From: Cercophora sp. LCS_1
Taxonomy: Eukaryota > Ascomycota > Sordariomycetes > Sordariales > Lasiosphaeriaceae
Reading direction: 5' to 3'
Length of the DNA: 64,000 bases
Assembly (NCBI GenBank): GCA_036250225.1
Contig: JAPZLL010000001.1
Coordinates: forward strand, 310,001 to 374,000
The translations under genes were made by a program, and so were the position numbers. Within the stretch, counting starts at the first letter, position 1; every line of letters starts with the position of its first letter. Of the stretch, positions 21,594 through 32,700 are shown piece after piece. The notes below the pieces were generated by a model that was not told the origin of the DNA, searched no databases, and was given only the letters and a program-made list of their open reading frames with translations.

Positions 21594-22269
21594 TGCGTTC
21601 GAGAATCTTCGAGCTTGGCTTATGAGCATGAACATGAACATACGATGTCTGTTTGTGAGTTCGGACTTCCTTAACACCGCGATGCAAATATGTTGACAAC
21701 TCTGCAATGAGACGCATCGTCAACGTCACTGTTAAGTCATCGGAGTCAAAGACAAGATCGAGCTGAGCCACCGAGCGCGCCTTGACATCGCGAGCCTGTT
21801 TCGTAGCTTTCAAGTTCTGAATGCGCTTCCTACCCAAATTTGCTTGAAAGAAAATCAGTTGTTCGGGCTCGTCGAGTCTTGGGAACAATTCATGCAAGAC
21901 TGGCGTCGCAGTGACGTAATGGAGTGCCTTCCCAACTGTGGGTCTTCCTCCCTCGAGTGCATCTGCTGATTGGGCAACGGCAACTTCCGTGACGAACACC
22001 TGACCGAGCCTAACTCCACGGCCCCACTTGCTTAGGCCAAAACTGGATGGCGGGGCAGCGACTGCCTGATCTGACGTACAAGCTTCGAGTGACTTCCAGC
22101 AAGCGCGGGGAGGTTCTAGTGCGCTGATGTAGCTTCTCGTCATGCATGGAAGTCAACACCGCAACGAGATAAATCACCTCTTACTTCTGCTTCACGCAAC
22201 ACAGAGAAGTCTTTTCTCAGCCAAACAACACAAACCACACGTACCGTTTACGGATACACAGAAGTCAAC
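21594..22269. promoter_or_regulatory. Divergent promoter region glycosidase-like / Hsp104
   Basis: About 680 bp separate the two starts. I looked for canonical heat-shock elements (alternating GAA/TTC with 2-nt spacing) for Hsp104 and found only an isolated GAAnnTTC pair near 21603-21610, not a three-unit element. A minus-strand open frame covers much of this region and may be an upstream exon of the glycosidase-like gene. Confidence 0.35.
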
Positions 22270-25050
22270 ATGGCTTCCTCCAAAATGGAGTTCACCGACA
22301 GAGCTAAAAAGGCGTTGGAAGACGCCATGACGCTCGCCGAACAATACGCTCACTCACAACTTCTTCCCGTCCATCTGGCAGTTGCCCTTCTCGATCCCCT
22401 CCCCGATCAGAGCAAAGACCTGCAGAATGCGCCGCCGGGCACAACGAGTACCCTCCTCCGACAAGTTATCGAACGCGCCCATGGCGACCCGCAAGCATTC
22501 GACCGCGCGCTCAAGAAGACGCTCGTCCGTTTGCCCAGTCAGGACCCCCCGCCCGACCAGGTCTCAATGGCCCCCAGCTTCAACAATGTTCTGCGCAAGG
22601 CGATGGAGTTGCAGAAAACCCAGAAAGACTCCTACATCGCCGTCGATCACCTCATCACCTCTCTCTCTGAGGACTCCTCCATTCAAGTCGCCTTGAAGGA
22701 GGCCAACATCCCCAAGCCGAAGCTGATCCAGGACGCCATCCAGACTATCCGCGGCACCAAGCGTGTCGACTCCAAGACCGCTGACACCGAGTCAGAAAAC
22801 GAGAACCTCGCCAAGTTCACCATCGACATGACCGCCATGGCGAGGGAAGGCAAGATTGATCCGGTCATTGGGCGAGAGGAGGAAATTAGAAGAGTAGTGC
22901 GCATTTTGTCGAGACGTACCAAGAACAACCCGGTCCTTATCGGTGAGCCTGGTGTCGGAAAGACCACTGTCGTCGAGGGCCTCGCCCAACGTATAGTCAA
23001 CTCCGATGTTCCCGATAACCTTGCAGCCTGCAAGCTGCTATCACTCGATGTTGGCGCCCTGGTCGCTGGCAGCAAGTACAGAGGCGAGTTTGAGGAGCGC
23101 ATGAAGGGCGTCTTGAAGGAAATCCAGGAGTCCAAGGAGATGATTGTTCTCTTCGTCGATGAGATTCACCTGCTCATGGGTGCCGGGTCGTCCGGAGAGG
23201 GTGGCATGGACGCCGCGAACTTACTTAAACCCATGCTTGCAAGAGGCCAGCTTCACTGCATTGGCGCTACTACTCTCGCCGAGTACCGCAAGTACATCGA
23301 GAAGGATGCCGCCTTCGAGCGTCGTTTCCAGCAAGTCATTGTCAAGGAACCCACCATTCCCGAGACTGTGTCGATTCTCCGTGGCCTGAAGGAGAAGTAC
23401 GAGGTCCACCATGGTGTCAATATTGCCGACAGCGCCATCGTCGCAGCAGCGACCCTCGCTGCTCGTTATCTGACCCAACGCCGCCTCCCTGACTCGGCCG
23501 TCGACTTGATCGATGAGGCGGCCGCCGCAGTCCGGGTTGCCCGCGAGTCCCAACCCGAAGTCATCGATTCCCTCGAGCGAAGGCTTCGTCAGCTCAAGAT
23601 CGAGATCCACGCCCTCACCCGCGAAAAGGATGATGCCTCCAAGGCACGCCTCGCCCAAGCCAAGCAAGATGCTCAGAATGTCGAGGAGGAGTTGAGACCC
23701 CTCCGCGAGAAGTACGAGCGGGAGAGGCAGCGCGGCAAGGACATCCAAGAGGCCAAGCTCAAGCTGGAGAACCTCCGAGTCAAGGCCGAAGATGCGAGCA
23801 GAATGGGCGACCACAGCCGAGCTGCCGATCTTCAGTACTACGCCATTCCCGAGCAAGAGCAAGTCATCAAGAGGTTGGAAAAGGAGAAGGCGGCTGCAGA
23901 TGCCGCACTCAGCGCCCACGGTGCTGACACGGGTGGTGCTATGATCACCGACATTGTCGGTCCCGACCAGATCAACGAAATTGTTGCCCGTTGGACTGGT
24001 ATCCCGGTCACTCGTCTCAAGACGACCGAGAAGGAGAAGTTGCTGCACATGGAGCAAGCACTTGGCAAGATCGTTGTTGGCCAGAAGGAGGCCGTGCAGT
24101 CCGTCTCCAACGCCATCAGACTTCAGCGCTCCGGTCTTGCCAACCCCAATCAGCCGCCAAGCTTCCTTTTCTGCGGCCCTTCGGGTACCGGCAAGACACT
24201 CCTCACCAAGGCGTTGGCCGAATTCCTTTTCGATGACCCGAAGTCGATGATTCGCTTCGACATGTCCGAGTACCAGGAGCGGCACTCCCTGAGTCGAATG
24301 ATCGGTGCTCCTCCCGGCTACGTCGGTCATGATGCTGGCGGTCAGCTCACCGAGGCCTTACGCCGCAAGCCCTTCTCTATCCTCCTCTTTGATGAAGTTG
24401 AGAAGGCTGCCAAGGAAGTCTTGACCGTCCTGCTTCAACTTATGGACGATGGTCGCATCACCGACGGCCAAGGCCGCATTGTTGACGCCAAGAACTGCAT
24501 CGTTGTCATGACATCGAACTTGGGTGCCGAGTTCCTTGCCCGCCCCAACGGCAAGGATGGCAGGATCGATCCCACTACCCGCGAGCTAGTGATGGGCGCC
24601 CTCCGCAACTACTTCCTTCCCGAGTTCCTGAACCGTATCAACTCGATCGTCATCTTCAACCGCCTCACTAGGCGCGAGATCCGCAAGATTGTCGACCTCC
24701 GCATCAGCGAGATTCAGAAGCGGCTCAACGACAACGACCGCAATGTCACCATCAAAGTCTCGGAGGAGGCCAAGGACAAGCTTGGTGCCGCCGGGTACTC
24801 ACCGGCGTATGGCGCCAGACCTCTCCAGCGTCTACTTGAGAAGGAGGTGCTCAACCGCATGGCCATCCTCATTCTCCGCGGTAACATCCGCGATGGCGAA
24901 GTTGCTCGCGTCGAGGTGGTCAACGGCCAGGTCACAGTCATCCCCAACCACGACACTGAGGCCGACGATGACGGCATGATGATCGACGAAGATGACGCGA
25001 TCGAGGATATTGCGCCGGATTCCATGGATGAGGATATTTACAACTCGTAA
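22270..25050 (+). CDS. HSP104: Hsp104 / ClpB protein disaggregase
   Basis: This AAA+ hexameric chaperone pulls polypeptides out of aggregates with Hsp70 and gives heat tolerance. The gene is a single exon of 926 aa, close to the family size of ~908-930. The N-domain (residues ~5-165) has the Clp_N repeats. The first AAA module has Walker A GEPGVGKT (225-232), a VLFVDEIH Walker B and the pore loop KYRGEFEER. The coiled-coil middle domain covers ~410-545 (REKYERERQRGKDIQEAK). The second module has Walker A GPSGTGKT (636-643), ILLFDEVEKA and the pore loop GYVGHD. The C-terminal tail is acidic and ends DEDIYNS instead of the usual short Asp-rich end. This is the cytosolic Hsp98/Hsp104 type, without a mitochondrial presequence like Hsp78. 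Confidence 0.97.
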   Translation: MASSKMEFTDRAKKALEDAMTLAEQYAHSQLLPVHLAVALLDPLPDQSKDLQNAPPGTTSTLLRQVIERAHGDPQAFDRALKKTLVRLPSQDPPPDQVSMAPSFNNVLRKAMELQKTQKDSYIAVDHLITSLSEDSSIQVALKEANIPKPKLIQDAIQTIRGTKRVDSKTADTESENENLAKFTIDMTAMAREGKIDPVIGREEEIRRVVRILSRRTKNNPVLIGEPGVGKTTVVEGLAQRIVNSDVPDNLAACKLLSLDVGALVAGSKYRGEFEERMKGVLKEIQESKEMIVLFVDEIHLLMGAGSSGEGGMDAANLLKPMLARGQLHCIGATTLAEYRKYIEKDAAFERRFQQVIVKEPTIPETVSILRGLKEKYEVHHGVNIADSAIVAAATLAARYLTQRRLPDSAVDLIDEAAAAVRVARESQPEVIDSLERRLRQLKIEIHALTREKDDASKARLAQAKQDAQNVEEELRPLREKYERERQRGKDIQEAKLKLENLRVKAEDASRMGDHSRAADLQYYAIPEQEQVIKRLEKEKAAADAALSAHGADTGGAMITDIVGPDQINEIVARWTGIPVTRLKTTEKEKLLHMEQALGKIVVGQKEAVQSVSNAIRLQRSGLANPNQPPSFLFCGPSGTGKTLLTKALAEFLFDDPKSMIRFDMSEYQERHSLSRMIGAPPGYVGHDAGGQLTEALRRKPFSILLFDEVEKAAKEVLTVLLQLMDDGRITDGQGRIVDAKNCIVVMTSNLGAEFLARPNGKDGRIDPTTRELVMGALRNYFLPEFLNRINSIVIFNRLTRREIRKIVDLRISEIQKRLNDNDRNVTIKVSEEAKDKLGAAGYSPAYGARPLQRLLEKEVLNRMAILILRGNIRDGEVARVEVVNGQVTVIPNHDTEADDDGMMIDEDDAIEDIAPDSMDEDIYNS

Positions 25051-28000
25051 GCGTTGGGCGAGCGATTGATATGATACTTGGTCCTTGGTGGTGTAATTGA
25101 TGCATTTGATGGAAAGGTATAACGAAGAAAAGTCGACAATAATGCGGTGATGATTGGTATGGGTTACGATATCACGGTCAAAAAATGGGTTATGGCATGT
25201 TTTAGGAGTTTGTTCATACCGGCGTCTTGGGAGTGGTTGATCAGCTTAGAAGGCGCCTGTCTCAAGAAGTTAGGCACATAGATAGAGCTGTATGTAGCTT
25301 TGCAATTGCAAAGATTGTACATTACACTTCCATGGTTCGTAATACTCAAGTGACGATATTCCACGCGCAGGTGCTACTTCGCTTGCTTTTCTTTCCCTTT
25401 CGTGGTCCTAATTCCGTTTGCAAGTTCGATGAGCAATTTGATGCCGCCCAAGACTGGGCTGGGGACTCGGAACATTATGCCCAAAAATTTTCCGTCCAAC
25501 TTCTCGTGAATTCACCGCTACTCAGTTAAGTAGGATTGCTGGGTTTGTTTACGTCTTCACATCATGGATACTGAACGCCTCCACCCTTTGCTGCTGTCCT
25601 TCCGTCACAAAACAACAACCTGAAAGAAATGAGCAACGGTCCAGCCACCGTATGCTCCCTTGCAAGAAATCAAGAAAATAAATCGTGCACATTTTCTGTG
25701 TTCCAGTAAGCCGCATTTTTTAGGGGTAGAAAAACTTCAATTCAGGGCGCCTGTGGCCCAAGCATGTGCCCCGTCCAGATGAGCTCTTCACCAAAGCGCT
25801 CTTTCCGTCCAACAACCTACCTGCACTTGCACATGTCAGATACCTTGTCCCAGAGTTTTGCGAGCACCGAGCATTGCATACGCTCACCTTTCCTTGACAT
25901 TGTCAGATACCTTCTCTATGATTACCTGCGTCGATGGGCTCACCCCTCTGTCTGACGACAATCCTCACAGTGCGATGGCAACTTGCTCCAGCAATTCAAG
26001 CGACACTTGATGAGGGGCCATCCATGCCGGTGTAAGACTGACTTCTGACTAGCCCCTCTTCAAGCATTCACCGAATATGTTAAAGGAGTGAGTATATCGT
26101 CGCCATGCTCCACCTTAAATACGCAGCCTGATGGGGCTAACCAAGGCACCTAGTGAACCTGACAGGAACCCGACATCCAGGCCGGGCCTGTCAAGTAACG
26201 ACGGCGCTTCTTCAAGACACGCCACGACCATGCGTTGGAGTGCCAAGTCAGTGGTGACGTGATGGGGCTGGTGGAGATGGCGGCCATAGTTCCTTCTGAC
26301 CATGACGCCATGGTCGCCGTTGACGACGTCGCCATGATCTCGATGCAGGGGCTCTTGACACCTATCAGTCGGCCTCAACTGGCTGCCAACGCTTGTCACT
26401 GGTCAGCCCTACCACTCACCTGAGAAGGTTTATGACTCTCACCTAAGGAGGAACGCCCTCAACGGCTCCTCAGCCCCTCAACCCCTGAGGGCGGATCCTC
26501 GGAACCTTCCTGGCCAGGCCGGCCCGCTACATGGCCACGGAAAAGGTTCACACCTGGGAAGCTTAGCAAGCTTGTCATATGGCAAAGCTCTCACGGTCCA
26601 CACCTGACAGCGGGCGCTTGATTCAAGTGGCGGCTGAGGCGACAAACAGGTTTGCCAGCTTCTACCCCGGGGGCAACAGGACGTCTTCACGTGTGCATCG
26701 AGGACCAGCAACATCGCCATCTTCAGTGCCGGGGCAAGCCGCGCACCATCCGATACCCCGAGGCACGCCGAAGGCTGCATTTGCTCTCCCGGGTTTCTCC
26801 TCTATGGGGTGGTTGCTCAACCTCAGGCCAAATGTCCCTTCCCCTCTTTTCGGAGGCTAGCTTTCGCCTCCGATGTCTCGGATCGCTGCCACCCACCCGC
26901 TGCTCTGGCTGTGCAGCTCGTGCTTGGTCTGTTCTGCCACAGGAAAGACACGCGTCTTGTCTCTCTCCTGCTCTAGTCAATGAGATCTCGCAGATCCGGT
27001 CCCACCGCGCCAGTCCACCAGCGGCGTTCCCCTCCCTCCACCACGGCTGTTGGCTCACATGCATGTCTGAGAACGATGGCTACGACACGGCTCTTGTTGA
27101 CTGCTATCACCCATCGATCTTGTCGCACAGATCTGCTTCCTATCCTAGCTTGATTCACCGCACCAGTGAGGAGACGAGCCATCCACACACACCCCGGTCT
27201 GCTGGCCTCGCCGGGTTACCAGCAGCGGCAGATAGTTGGCTGTGGCTGGACGAACTGCTCTCTTGTGTGTTATTCTCGCAGCCTTGCTAGACTTAGCACA
27301 TGGTAGTCGTAACCTGTCTTGTCACTGCTGGCTGTATGCTGGCTGACTTACCAACCCGAGGAAATTTGAGGCGTGACTGAGACTCAGACCTATTCACAAG
27401 ATCTGGTCTGACAATACGGCGATTCCAAGACCTTCGGCACAAAAACGGATTTCTCCCTCGTTCGTCGTTTACTTGTTGGCCAGGGGGTCCGCTTCGCTCC
27501 GATTCGATTCCATCTGAAACCTCCCGACATGATGTGACAGCGAAGAAAAGGGGGCGGGAACCGTGGGCTACACCGGGCACCATGGTCATTTTCTTGACCG
27601 CCTCTCTTGTAGGACGCATAGCCAGCAACAACCCCCAATATATCCCGTGTTGCGAGGTTTTTCGTTCTGCATCTGGTCTACACCCCTTTGTCTCCCCTCA
27701 ACACAAGCCAGAAACGCCAAAGATCTAGACGGCGCAGATATCAGCCCGAGGGGAAATGTGACGAAGAAAGCTGTACGGCACAAGCGTCGCTGCCCTCCTG
27801 CTCCTCTCTCCGCTCTGTCTCTGCTAACGGCGGCGAGGGAGGGCAACATATCTGCCCTTTCCTTTTTCTCACTTACCTACTGCAGGTGGCGTTTTCCTGC
27901 GTCCAGGGTGGATATCGCCGAAGGGGGGCCGGGGGCCGGCCGTCTGTCTGGTCCTCGTACATACGACGGCTTCATCGGTTTGGGTTTTCCAACCACGCAT

Positions 28001-28330
28001 ATGTACAGGTACATTCACTTTACATTCCAGCCGCAAAAAAAAAGCAAATCCATGAACCTCAACAAAAAAAAAGAGCCAAGACTCTTAGACATACATTGAA
28101 GACAGGAGCATCAAATAAACTCTCTCACGAGTGAGTTTGTTGATGAGAAGAAGAGAAGGAAGAAACCGGCACAAGAATAACAAGAGGCGGATAAACCTCC
28201 TCTTAGTGTCGCCGCAGTATTAAGCGTTAAAACAAAAGCCGGATGCGAGCGACGCGATAAAAGGAGCTTGCCCGACTGATAGGGTTTGTGACTAGAGAAA
28301 TGCCCCGAGGGTAGCCGAGAGAGCTAGCTA
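25051..28330. other. Gene-free interval downstream of Hsp104 and the homeobox gene
   Basis: About 3.3 kb lie between the convergent ends of the two genes. It includes both 3' UTRs: an AT-rich part at 25060-25340 and A-rich sequence at 28035-28070. The middle is GC-rich with short open frames of 60-210 codons whose translations resemble no family. I found no tRNA, 5S rRNA or transposon feature. Confidence 0.5.
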
Positions 28331-29720
28331 TTAGACGCTACCGCGACTCATACCGGCGGTGTGGCGGCGCTTGAGACTCTCGAGGTCATCGTCGAATGGA
28401 CTTCCCTCACCGTCGCTAAGGGGGAGGCTGCTGCGCTTGCCACCGCTGCTGGTTCCGCCCATTTCGTAGTCGGCTGTCTCGGTGGATGCCAGGACCTTGC
28501 CGTCGGTGCTGCGGGCGCTGGACATGGCGTTGGACTCGGCACGCGCGTTATTGATCATGGCAGGGAGCTGGCGGCGGCGGGCGTTGATGAACCAGTTGGA
28601 GATCTGGTCTGGTGAAAAAATAAGTTAGCATTGCTGCGGGATGGAAGTTGTGGGCGGGCGGGAATACGCACTCATCTGGAGGCCCGTCTGCTGCATCAGC
28701 TTTTGCTTCTCGTCCTCTGTCGGGTAGGGGTGGTTGAGGTGACCGAGGAACCATGAGCGAAGCTTGTCTGTTGTCTCCTTGGGGAGGTTGCCTCTCCTCT
28801 TGCGCTGCTTGTTGTCCCCATGCGGCCCCATCCCACCAAGCTCGTTCACCCGCATGTACTCTGGGTACGGAGGATAGCCGGCCGGGGAGAATGGGGAGCG
28901 TTCGTAGAGCTGGACCGACCCGCAAGAGAGGGACTGGACGCGAGAGGGATGGTGATAGCTGTAGTAGGACCCTGATCGGTAGTTTGGGGGTGCCGTGTCT
29001 GCAGGATGGCGGTTCATGCTGTGTCTCAAGTTCTCGCCGTAGCCCTCGTCGCTCGACCGTCCTCGTATCCGCGGCATGGGAGCAGGCTCTCGGCCAAAGT
29101 CCATGGTGGGGAGCCTTGGGAGCATCGGCCTGGGCCCCATGCGCTCTGTCGCCTCCACTGGAGTCTCTCTCATCGGCGGGAATGCCGCATTCTGAGGGAT
29201 AAAGGGGCTTGTGCGCGAAGGGCTCGCCCAGCTCTCGGTGACTGATCGAAGCGACATCGTGGGCGACATTCCTCGGCTGCTGGGCATGTACTCCCTCTCC
29301 CGGTGAGGGCTCGTATACAACCTCGGGACCTGGCTGACACGCTCTTCTCTCTCCTCCCCGGTAGACAGCCGTCTGCGCTTGCTCTGGTTGGGTGAATGGA
29401 CATAATCAGGAGTGGGCAGCGAGCTACCACTGAACCCACCGACTGGGGATCCTGCGGATGAGTGCGTCTTTGCTGCGGGCTCTTGGGGCAGAATCCGAAG
29501 CTGAAGCTCAGGGACAGCCTAGGCATCGTGTTAGTGCAATACCCTCTCATCTCTTGTCCGTCTTGCTGGGTAGTACCTGGCGAATTGGAGGCAAGGCGAT
29601 GCGCTCGTTGTCACTCAGTCTCCTTGAAGAGGCGTAATCGGAGTGCCTGCTCTCATCCCAAGCAAACTCCCGCTTGAAGGCCGAGTGGGGAATGGGTTGT
29701 GCCATGGCGATCATAGACAT
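28331..29720 (-). CDS. TALE-class homeobox transcription factor
   Basis: Three exons (29720-29577, 29518-28672, 28608-28331) with introns of 58 and 63 nt give 422 aa. The homeodomain occupies about residues 285-347. It starts KQRKRRGNLPKETTDKL and has the three-residue loop extension (HPYP), which defines the TALE/KN class. Splicing of the last intron rebuilds the recognition helix NQISNWFINARRRQLP with the invariant Trp, Phe, Asn and Arg. The ~235 residues before it are Pro/Ser-rich and disordered, with an early basic stretch (KRRRLS). The C-terminal 75 residues are Ser/Asp-rich. Start codons at 29720, 29714 and 29705 are all possible; the last has the best Kozak context. Fungal relatives act in development. 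The gene stands alone in an almost 18-kb region. Confidence 0.9.
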
Positions 29721-32700
29721 TGTGAAGTCTTGTCTCGGTTGCTTGTGTGCACAATCTGTGGTCCGCGAGGGACGGTATTCCATAAGCCGAAAGAAGCAAA
29801 TGTCTTGGTTTCCGCACAGCGGCAACTCTTGCCGGGCTTAGTAACGAAGGTGGGCAAGCGTCTGAACAAGATTTCTGAGATGGTTGGAGGTCGATCTAGG
29901 ACGAAGAATGGTATGCCTGTTGAACGGTCGAGTGTGTTGTCAGGCGAAAGGGGGGACTGGGAATATATATCGAGATCCAATGAATGCTGATGTCAAGTGG
30001 CGGGGCTGCTGGTAGTCTTTTTGTAGAACGGTCAGGTACCAGGGACAGGTACCAGGAGCTGTGGTGATGGTGCTGGAACTGGGTCCAACGGGTTGACGCA
30101 CAGATGTCGTGCTCAGCAAGTGCTAGCCAAGTATCCAAGGAAGCCGTGACGGCGGGAAGTCAAATCTCGAGCCGGTCCTCCCAAGAAAGGAACAAGGTGA
30201 GCTTGGCTGTCCAGACGCAGGAGACGTTTTCGCGGTCTGCCCTGTACGCGGCCGGAGGAGGGGAACGACGGGGCCGGAAAGGAGGCTCAAGGAATTATAT
30301 TAGTGATTTGGCAGCAGAACCACGACTGGGGACGCCTAGGCCAGAAGGAGGAGTCCAGACACGGAGGGCCAGGGGAGGGGGCGAGGGTAACGGAAAACGT
30401 TCTTCTTGGAAACGGCCCTGGTTATGAAAGGGAACATGGGCAGGGTACTTCGGCTGTAGGCTCGTCATCGCCTACTGACGAGGTACATTCGCAGCACTCG
30501 CTCAGCAGATGCCAGCCAGCAAGCAAGCGTGGGCCAGGGCCAGGGCCACGAACCAGGGCCAGGCGAGAGGGCAAGAGGCGAGAGGGGAGCGGGAGTTGAG
30601 GTGCTCGCTCGGTAGTCGCTGCGCAAGGTGCACGCCAGTTGGCGTGCCGAGACGAGGTACATACGTTGATAGGAATGTACTTTGTTTTTTTCTCCCAGAC
30701 CCAAGCAAAGCCGGGGTACTCTGCTGTTGGCCTGCTGCTCGGTGCTCGGTGCTGCGTCCACTGTGGTGGCGTTGCTTTCCTCTGCCCACCAGTGGATGGG
30801 GCATGGCTCTCATGGTGCCCGGGGCCAGGATAGCGTTGTCAGAAAACGCATGCAAGGGCAATGACGGGGTTACCTATGCCGAGGGTTGTGGATGACGGAG
30901 GGAGAGCGAGTGTGGACAGCGGCCCCGTGGCGTGTGGGTAGGGGGCGTGTGTGTGAGCTGGTCGACCGGTCATGGGCAGGGGCCCCGGCCGTCGACGGTT
31001 GCAAAGCTAGATAAAATTGCCCGATGGGCGCAAAGAATCGTGACAGGGAGATCCCTCCCATCTTGCTGCACGCACGCCCCGTTTCTGGCTCTGGCCGTGC
31101 GTACACCGTGCAGACACGCCGCCAGACCTAGCTCTCTCACTCTCACAGGGCGCGCCAGGAACCCAGGACGGGCGACGGAGCAGCAGCAGCTCCCAGGCCA
31201 TGCCTGAACCTGGCGAGCACATCCGAAGGCTACGCTGTAGGGGCGGCTGCCGAGAATGCGATCCCACCGTGCACCGCGGCATCAGCAGGCGTCTTCCTGG
31301 GATACAGGCCCGTGACCGGCGGCAACATGCGGAAAGGGACACGGCGACAGCGGCATTCCAAGACAGTTTGTTTTTCGAAGAAAAACGGAGGCGTCCATCA
31401 AGCGGGTGGGGACAGCAGCAGGGCGGGGAGCAAGCGGCGAGTAGCCTCGTTCCCGCAGTCCAGCAGCCCCTCTCCAGAGCCAGAGTCCAGGGTGCCGGGA
31501 TGGAGTTGCTAGGATCATGGACGGGCTGCCGGGTGCTGGAATGCTGGGATCCTCGAGCAGCCCAAATGCACCTGGCCGAGGTTGTGCGGGTCAACACCTG
31601 AGAGACCGGTTGACGGGCAGCAGACCGGCGACAAAGACGGCGACCATAGCTCAACCAACATGTGCCAGGGCCGTAAAGAGCATTTCCTGCTTGGGGAGCA
31701 TGCTCGTGCAACGCGCCGTCGCTCCCAGAGTCCTGGTGTTGGGATGGGCATCAGAGCGCAACGCAGCGGCTTCGGCCCTGAGAGGCGAGCCCTCGAGGCA
31801 CTCAATACACACGCGACGCTTGAGCACAGCACGGGTAAGAACTAGTACGAGTGCCTGGCACCTACGAAACTTCAAATGGGGTTATGTAGGTATTCCTCTA
31901 GTTGATTCAGTCGGGAACCTTAGTTCCCGTTTCCGGCACTTCCATCGCGCCGGTATCCGGGGCCTGCCCCGGGCTGGGAATCTGTCGGCGCGTGGCGGGC
32001 CTCTCTCAGGTAGATTGCTCAGACAGCTAGATATCAGAGGGTTTGTGAGAGGCAAAGTGTGTCTGTGTGTGCCTGTGCCAGGATGGAATCGTCTTGGGGA
32101 ATCGAAGCTAGTGCTGCGCCCGGTGCATTGCAGAAACAGCCACAAACAGGCAGTTACAGTGTGTTTTTCGTTTTTGAGGGTAGCAAAACGGACCGGGAGG
32201 GTAACGGCTCTGAGTCGCGGGCCCTAGATCTGACGTCGGAGAAGGAGGTGACGCCTTTCGTCTCCCATACACACTGTTCACGGCTCCTGCCCTCCCGCCT
32301 ACACACACCCACAAGGTAGGAGTCTCAGCAGCTGCATCTCGCTGCTGCAATCCGCACATCCCACAGCATTTGTTTGCTTTTTAGGAAGCCACGAGCGGGC
32401 AAGTGGGGCCCGAAAACTTTCGGGATCTGCCCTGAGGCGTCAACCAGGATCTGGTAGGGTGCGCCACAGTACGCTAACAGCCGCTTGCGTGCCAGCAGAA
32501 GGAATATCGATCCGTCACGTTGACCTCTCTGAGCCACATTGTCTCGCTTTCTCGATCGAAATCTGCACTGCATTTCAATAGCCTGTCAGAATTCCCATAT
32601 GCCCCCCAGCAAAACATGCTGTCAATCTCCCCCCCCATGACCTCGGCCACCTCACCGAACGCCCTCTCACTTTCACGCTGTTGCTTCTTTGGCTCCCTAG

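Noticed and set aside
23221..24330. 369-codon minus-strand open frame
   Set aside because: It lies entirely antisense within Hsp104 and shows no independent family.
26652..27290. 212-codon open frame downstream of Hsp104
   Set aside because: No resemblance to a protein family; overlapping frames of similar length exist on both strands.
31517..32227. 236-codon open frame in the gene desert
   Set aside because: The translation is Arg/Ser/Ala-rich, without domain, splice context or coding pattern, and overlaps equally long frames on the other strand.
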